This document shows, piece by piece, positions 59,452 through 64,000 of a DNA stretch of 64,000 bases. Within the stretch, counting starts at the first letter, position 1. Each line of letters begins with the position of its first letter. The position numbers and the translations under genes were made by a program. The stretch is from Paenibacillus oryzae. GTDB lineage: Bacteria; Bacillota; Bacilli; Paenibacillales; Paenibacillaceae. Where the stretch lies: NCBI RefSeq assembly GCF_001675045.1, contig NZ_LYPA01000046.1:62001-126000 (forward strand), read 5' to 3'. A model generated the notes under the pieces. That model saw only the letters and a program-made list of their open reading frames with translations, was not told the origin of the DNA and did no database searches.

Positions 59452-61785
59452 ATGTTTTTTAGAATTATACGTAAGGATATGGCGAAGAGCAAGCTCATCA
59501 CGGTAACAACGACGATTTTTGTCGCGGCGGCAGCCATGCTGGTTTCGCTGGCAGCCATACTCGCCGTTAATCTTGCGGGTGCGATCGATAATCTAATGAC
59601 GCAATCCAAAACGCCTCATTTTTTGCAAATGCATGCCGGTGACATTGATCTGCCTCGACTGGAGGCTTTTGCGCAAGGAGATGCGGGGCGGGACAAATTT
59701 CAAGTGGAGGCGTTCCAGGCCGCTGAATTTCTCAATGTGGACAGCGCGCGGATAGTCATCGGCGGGAGCTCCCTAAGCGGCAGCGTTCAGGATAACGGCT
59801 TTGCCACCCAAAGCGATTCTTTTGATTATTTGCTGGATCTGGAAGGGAATGTCATTCAACCCTCTGCCGGAGAGGTATACGTACCGATTGCATATATGAA
59901 GGATGGCACTGCAAAAATCGGCGACATTGTTGAGGTGCACGGCAAGGAGCTTGTTGTTGCCGGATTTTTACGGGATTCTCAGATGAATTCGCTCCTGGCC
60001 TCTTCCAAAAGATTTCTGGTGAGCAAGGAGGATTATGCCGAGCTTGAAAAGTACGGAACTACGGAATATTTGATCGAATTCCGGCTTCAGGACTCCTCTC
60101 AGGTTAGCGAGCTTGAAGCGGCCTATACCGCAGCGAAGCTTGAAGCCAACGGGCCGGCGTTAACGTATCCCTTGTTCAAAATGCTTAACGCGATTTCCGA
60201 CGGAATCATGATTGCCGTTATTTGTATGGTCAGCCTGCTTGTTGTAGCTATTGCGATGATGTGCATTCGCTTTACGCTGCTGGCAAAAATCGAGGACGAT
60301 TACCGTGAAATCGGCGTCATGAAGGCGATCGGATTGCGGTTGTCGGACATCAAAAAAATATATTTGGCTAAATACGCGGCCATTGCCGCAGCGGGCAGCA
60401 TACTCGGCTTTGCCTTATCCTTTTTGTTCAGGGGGACGCTGCTTGAAAACGTCCGGCTGTATATGGGCGAAAGCAAACATGCCAGCCTTGCCATTTGGTT
60501 TGGATTGCTCGGCGTAACGCTTGTTTTTCTGGCTATCGTTGGTTTTGTGTCCGGGGTGTTGAGGCGTTTCCGGCGGCTTTCCGCCTCGGAGGCCTTGCGC
60601 TTTGGCGCATCCCAGGAAAAAAAGGCTGGCTTCAAACGTGTCCGTCTTAGCAGGAACAGATGGATGGACAGCAATATTTTCCTCGGCATCAAGGACGTTC
60701 TTTCCAGAAAAGGCATTTATGCCACCATGCTGTCGGTGCTTGTTATTGCTACTTTTATTATGATTGTACCGCAAAATCTGCATCATACGATTTCCTCCAA
60801 AGGGTTTATTGCTTATTTGGGCATCGGGCAAAGCGATATTCGCATTGATATTCAGCAAACCGATCGTATTGCCGACAAAGCGAATGAAATAGCGGCCGTG
60901 ATGAAGGTCGACTCCTCGATATCCCGATATGTCGTGCTTACGACCAAAACCTTTTATGCCAAAATGGATGGAGGCACGGAGGAACGAATAAAGGTCGAGC
61001 TTGGCAACCATTCAGTATTTCCTTTGAATTATGCCAGCGGCAAAGCGCCTGTTACTGAGAGTGAAATTGCTCTTTCTTCGCTGAACGCCAAGGAGCTGGT
61101 CAAAGAGGTGGGCGACACTATTACGCTGGTCATTGCCGGTAAAGAACAATCGTTGACGGTATCAGGCATCTATTCCGATGTGACCAATGGCGGCAAAACG
61201 GCAAAGGCGGTGTTCTCAGACGATTCAGCGGACACGATGTGGAGCGTCGTTAGTGCAGAGCTTTCGGATAAGTCGATGGTTGCAGCCAAGGTAGCGGAGT
61301 ATGGACGAACGTTTTCTTTTGCCAAGGTATCGGATATTGACCAATTCGCCTCTCAAACGTTTGGTTCAACAATCAGCTCCGTTGGTACAGCCTCCAAGGC
61401 GGCGGTTGCCGTTGCGCTGGCCGTTATGGTGCTCGTCACGCTGCTGTTTATGAAAATGCTTGTCGCCAAGGACAGAGGTTCGATTGCCATAATGAAGGCC
61501 ATTGGTTTTACGAATAAGGATATCATGTCGCAATATGCTTCCCGGTCCATCTTTGTCCTGGTTCTGGGAATTGTGATCGGTACCCTGTTGTCCGGAACGC
61601 TTGGCGAAGCGCTAGCGGGCGGAGTCATTTCTTCGCTTGGAGCCTCCACGTTTTCGTTTGAAATCAATACGTTGTCTACCTATTTATTATTGCCGGTTAT
61701 GATGGTGGGCGCAGTTCTGCTTGCAACTCTCATCGGCACATCGGGAACGGGAAAAATCGTGATCGCGGATCATATAAAGGAGTAA
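59452..61785 (+). CDS. FtsX/MacB-type ABC transporter permease
   Basis: 777 residues with two FtsX-like halves: an N-terminal helix (TTTIFVAAAAMLVSLAAILAVNLAGAI), a large extracytoplasmic domain (about 45-235), three helices (about 240-375), a further helix near 420, a second outer domain and three final helices (about 640-770). The typical FtsX segment AKIEDDYREIGVMKAIGLRLSDIKKIYLAKY is repeated in the second half as AKDRGSIAIMKAIGFTNKDIMSQYASRS. Such proteins export peptides or lipids or resist antimicrobial peptides. The ATPase gene follows after 3 bases. Confidence 0.92.
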   Translation: MFFRIIRKDMAKSKLITVTTTIFVAAAAMLVSLAAILAVNLAGAIDNLMTQSKTPHFLQMHAGDIDLPRLEAFAQGDAGRDKFQVEAFQAAEFLNVDSARIVIGGSSLSGSVQDNGFATQSDSFDYLLDLEGNVIQPSAGEVYVPIAYMKDGTAKIGDIVEVHGKELVVAGFLRDSQMNSLLASSKRFLVSKEDYAELEKYGTTEYLIEFRLQDSSQVSELEAAYTAAKLEANGPALTYPLFKMLNAISDGIMIAVICMVSLLVVAIAMMCIRFTLLAKIEDDYREIGVMKAIGLRLSDIKKIYLAKYAAIAAAGSILGFALSFLFRGTLLENVRLYMGESKHASLAIWFGLLGVTLVFLAIVGFVSGVLRRFRRLSASEALRFGASQEKKAGFKRVRLSRNRWMDSNIFLGIKDVLSRKGIYATMLSVLVIATFIMIVPQNLHHTISSKGFIAYLGIGQSDIRIDIQQTDRIADKANEIAAVMKVDSSISRYVVLTTKTFYAKMDGGTEERIKVELGNHSVFPLNYASGKAPVTESEIALSSLNAKELVKEVGDTITLVIAGKEQSLTVSGIYSDVTNGGKTAKAVFSDDSADTMWSVVSAELSDKSMVAAKVAEYGRTFSFAKVSDIDQFASQTFGSTISSVGTASKAAVAVALAVMVLVTLLFMKMLVAKDRGSIAIMKAIGFTNKDIMSQYASRSIFVLVLGIVIGTLLSGTLGEALAGGVISSLGASTFSFEINTLSTYLLLPVMMVGAVLLATLIGTSGTGKIVIADHIKE

Positions 61786-61788
61786 ACT

Positions 61789-62544
61789 ATGAAAATAATT
61801 CAAGCTAGTCATCTTGTAAAATCCTTTGGCGCAGGCGATGAAAAACGCAACGTTCTTGACGATGTGTCCGTGGAAATTAACAAAGGGGAGTTTGTGACGG
61901 TTATGGGGCCGTCCGGCTCGGGAAAATCAACGCTGCTGTTTGTGCTGAGCGGCATGGATGGCGCCGATAGCGGCAAGGTGTCTTTTGACGGTAAGGATTT
62001 ATCGTCGTTGAAGGACAATGAGCTGGCTGATCTTCGGCGGACGGAGATGGGGTTTGTTTTTCAGAAAGCCGCTTTGCTGTCTAATTTGAATATTTTGGAC
62101 AACATTATTTTACCCTCGGTGCGGGGCAATGCCAAACATACGGCAAAGCTGACGGAACGGGCTAAAGGCCTGATGAAAAAAGCAGGCATTGAGGGCTTGG
62201 AGGAGCGCGATCTTACGCAGGTGTCGGGTGGACAGCTTCAGCGTGCGGGCATATGCAGGGCGTTAATGGGAAATCCGAACATTATTTTCGGCGATGAGCC
62301 AACAGGAGCGCTTAATTCCAAAACCGCTGCGGAAATTATGGATATTCTAGCGGAAATCAATGAGGACGGAACCGCGATATTGCTGGTGACGCATGATGCG
62401 ATTGTGGCGGCCAAATCGGAACGTATTTTGTTTATGCTAGATGGAAAAATCGCTAGCGAAATGGCATTGCCCAAATTCAAAGGCGAACGATTGGATGAAA
62501 GAGTAGAGGCCGTTGCCGCCAAAATGCGGGAAATCGGGATATAA
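61789..62544 (+). CDS. ABC transporter ATPase (MacB/LolD type)
   Basis: 251 residues: Walker A GPSGSGKST (about 43-51), Q loop FVFQKAALLSNLNILDN, signature VSGGQLQRAGICRAL, Walker B IIFGDEPTGALNSKT and H loop LLVTHDAIVAA. The usual partner of an FtsX-type permease; the complex is a peripheral transport motor. ATG directly behind AAGGAG of the permease end. The three genes with the TetR gene form one locus. Confidence 0.94.
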   Translation: MKIIQASHLVKSFGAGDEKRNVLDDVSVEINKGEFVTVMGPSGSGKSTLLFVLSGMDGADSGKVSFDGKDLSSLKDNELADLRRTEMGFVFQKAALLSNLNILDNIILPSVRGNAKHTAKLTERAKGLMKKAGIEGLEERDLTQVSGGQLQRAGICRALMGNPNIIFGDEPTGALNSKTAAEIMDILAEINEDGTAILLVTHDAIVAAKSERILFMLDGKIASEMALPKFKGERLDERVEAVAAKMREIGI

Positions 62545-62659
62545 ATACGCTGTTAGAGAGAAGGCCACAAGCCTAGAGAGAAGGTCACAAGCTCCGCTTC
62601 CGCTTGTCCGTTCGTGGCAAGCAGGGCCTTGCAATTAAGCAGCTCCTCAACCTAAAAGC

Positions 62660-62712
62660 AACCCCCAGAAAAGCCGTTATTGCGCGCGGCATTTTGGGGG
62701 TTTTCTTTTTGG
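62660..62712. terminator. Terminator between the ABC operon and the serine hydrolase
   Basis: AACCCCCAGAAAAGCCG and CGGCATTTTGGGGGTT pair with small interruptions around TTATTGCGCG and end with TTTCTTTTT. It lies between convergent genes. Confidence 0.8.
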
Positions 62713-62759
62713 CTATGGATCGAAAGGAAGCTTCTGTGTTAATCCGCTTTTAAATAGGT

Positions 62760-63950
62760 CTATTGCAGACCGGACCAAATAATATTGGTGACATTAAAGA
62801 TAGCTTCGTCATGCCAGTTATCATCCATAAACGGAACAAACCAGACCGCGGCCAGCTGCTCGGTGGGGTCCATAATCATGGAGCAGGCTCCTGCGCCTTC
62901 ATGGCTGTAGCTAGTAGGCGAATAGAGGAAGGCCGAGCCCCTTCGCATATCAAAGCCTATGCCGTAGCTTCTGTCAGGGTTGTTGCTGCCCCAGCAATAA
63001 TCAGGCGTATTATATAAAGCGCGCGTTGTAAACTTTTCAACGGTTTTGCGGCCCAAAATTCGCGTTTCTCCCAGCTTGCCCATGCCCAGCGTCATATTGG
63101 CGAACCGGATCAGGTCTGCCGGGGTCGAAGACAAGCCTCCGCCAGTGGAAGGGATGTTTTCCCAAAGCTTCTCGGCGGGTGAAGCCTCGGCTTGTTTGCC
63201 TTCAATAATATCCTTTAAGCGCTGCTCTTGCCGTTCGCTGCGAATAATAAATCGGCTGGCCAATTGGGGAGTCAGCTGGAACATGCTGTCCTGCATTCCA
63301 AGCGGTTTAAGGATTTGCTCCTCGACGTATTGCTCTGCGCCAACACCTGTTACTTTCTTAATGACTTCACCAAGAATGCAAAATCCAAAGGAGCAATATT
63401 GCCACTCCTCGCCAACCTTCTTGCTCAAACCGCCGCCCAACGCTGCTGAAATCCAGTCAAGCTCGCCATCGGCAGGGTCATATGTTTCAAAGTAGCGGCC
63501 AATCCGGTCCCAATAAGATTGATGATGGGGAATGAGGCTGCTCGCGCAATCGGGATGCAAGCCGGATGTATGAGTCAGCAGGCTGTAGAGGTCTATTTTA
63601 TTAAAAGGATCGGCATTAAACTGGGGCAAAAAGAGACCCACCGGATTGTCCAGACGGAGCATGCCGTCCTCTACCAGCTTGGCGATTGCAACCGTAACGA
63701 TAGCTTTGGTAATAGAAGCTACACGGTGAGCGGTTGTTGGCAGCAGCGGCTCGTCGCCGCCCCGGAAGGAGAGAGGACCAACGGCTCCGTGCATAAATAT
63801 TTTTCCATAGCGGGAAATACAATAGGATGCCGACTGGATTTTTTTCTGATCCATCAGCTTCTGGAAGTGAGCGTGCAATACATCAACTCGGGAAGCGTCG
63901 TATCCGACCTCTTCCGGTAAACAATCAACGTGCCCTGGAGCGTATAACAA
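62760..63950 (-). CDS. Beta-lactamase-family serine hydrolase
   Basis: 396 residues of the class C beta-lactamase/esterase fold. The nucleophile motif SxxK is seen as ASITKAIVTVAIAKL, the YxS/YxN position as QYCSFGFCILGEVI, and the third motif as HEGAGAC near the end, so active-site residues are present. No signal peptide, so it is probably cytoplasmic; closer to esterases of the EstB/YbbE type than to a penicillinase. The start is TTG at 63950 behind AAAGGCGGA. An in-frame stop lies about 15 bases upstream, so the gene is complete. Confidence 0.85.
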   Translation of the reverse strand: MLYAPGHVDCLPEEVGYDASRVDVLHAHFQKLMDQKKIQSASYCISRYGKIFMHGAVGPLSFRGGDEPLLPTTAHRVASITKAIVTVAIAKLVEDGMLRLDNPVGLFLPQFNADPFNKIDLYSLLTHTSGLHPDCASSLIPHHQSYWDRIGRYFETYDPADGELDWISAALGGGLSKKVGEEWQYCSFGFCILGEVIKKVTGVGAEQYVEEQILKPLGMQDSMFQLTPQLASRFIIRSERQEQRLKDIIEGKQAEASPAEKLWENIPSTGGGLSSTPADLIRFANMTLGMGKLGETRILGRKTVEKFTTRALYNTPDYCWGSNNPDRSYGIGFDMRRGSAFLYSPTSYSHEGAGACSMIMDPTEQLAAVWFVPFMDDNWHDEAIFNVTNIIWSGLQ

Positions 63951-64000
63951 TTTGGATTCCGCCTTTCAACAAATAGATTTGCTGTTCGCGTGACTTGTCA

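Overview
The window looks like a chromosome segment of a Paenibacillus-like member of the Bacillales. The signs are S-layer-homology (SLH) proteins, YesM/YesN-type sugar two-component systems, many HxlR and TetR regulators, strong GGAGG ribosome binding sites, cre-like sites and moderate base composition. The species assignment is inference. No rRNA operon, complete tRNA, CRISPR array or transposase gene was found.

Left edge (1-7125): a visibly AT-rich island that ends at a truncated tRNA 3' end (T-arm plus acceptor strand, 7096-7125), the usual signature of the right end of an element integrated into a tRNA gene. It carries a RadC-like gene cut by the window edge and, divergently, a tight four-gene cassette: an OLD-family ATPase/TOPRIM nuclease, a UvrD-like helicase (together the Gabija architecture), a DUF3696-type AAA ATPase and an unrecognised acidic protein. 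This is probably an anti-phage module with an extra two-gene part.

7130-34100 is host-like: an ECF sigma/anti-sigma pair; an AraC relic; a TetR-controlled dehydrogenase-hydrolase fusion; two HxlR regulons (flavin reductase; MFS exporter and quinone-reductase-like enzyme) that share an operator motif; a large secreted SLH esterase with a CBM9-like domain; a cluster of small uncharacterised proteins; a TetR/SDR pair; an Xre/membrane-protein pair behind a double palindromic operator; a MocR regulator divergent from a luciferase-like oxidoreductase; an FHA-winged-helix regulator paired with a MurA paralogue whose catalytic cysteine is replaced by aspartate; and a YcaQ-like DNA glycosylase.

34095-49360: a sugar-isomerase-like TIM barrel, a membrane-anchored hydrolase, then a carbohydrate-sensing locus. 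A sugar-binding lipoprotein, a YesN-type regulator and a YesM-type kinase (minus strand) are divergent from a YtfQRT-YjfF-type sugar ABC operon with a second YtfQ-like lipoprotein at its end. Two striking repeat arrays flank this locus: nine 20-bp palindromes at an exact 52-bp period (37086-37521), and five tandem inverted-repeat units of about 167 bp (48202-49106) followed by a degenerate sixth.

49363-63950: an OmpR/VanS-type two-component system, a second SLH protein, a CPBP protease with a NarL-type two-component system in one operon, an Lsa-like ABC-F antibiotic-resistance gene behind a classic attenuator leader, a TetR-FtsX-LolD-type ABC exporter operon, and a beta-lactamase-family serine hydrolase at the right edge.
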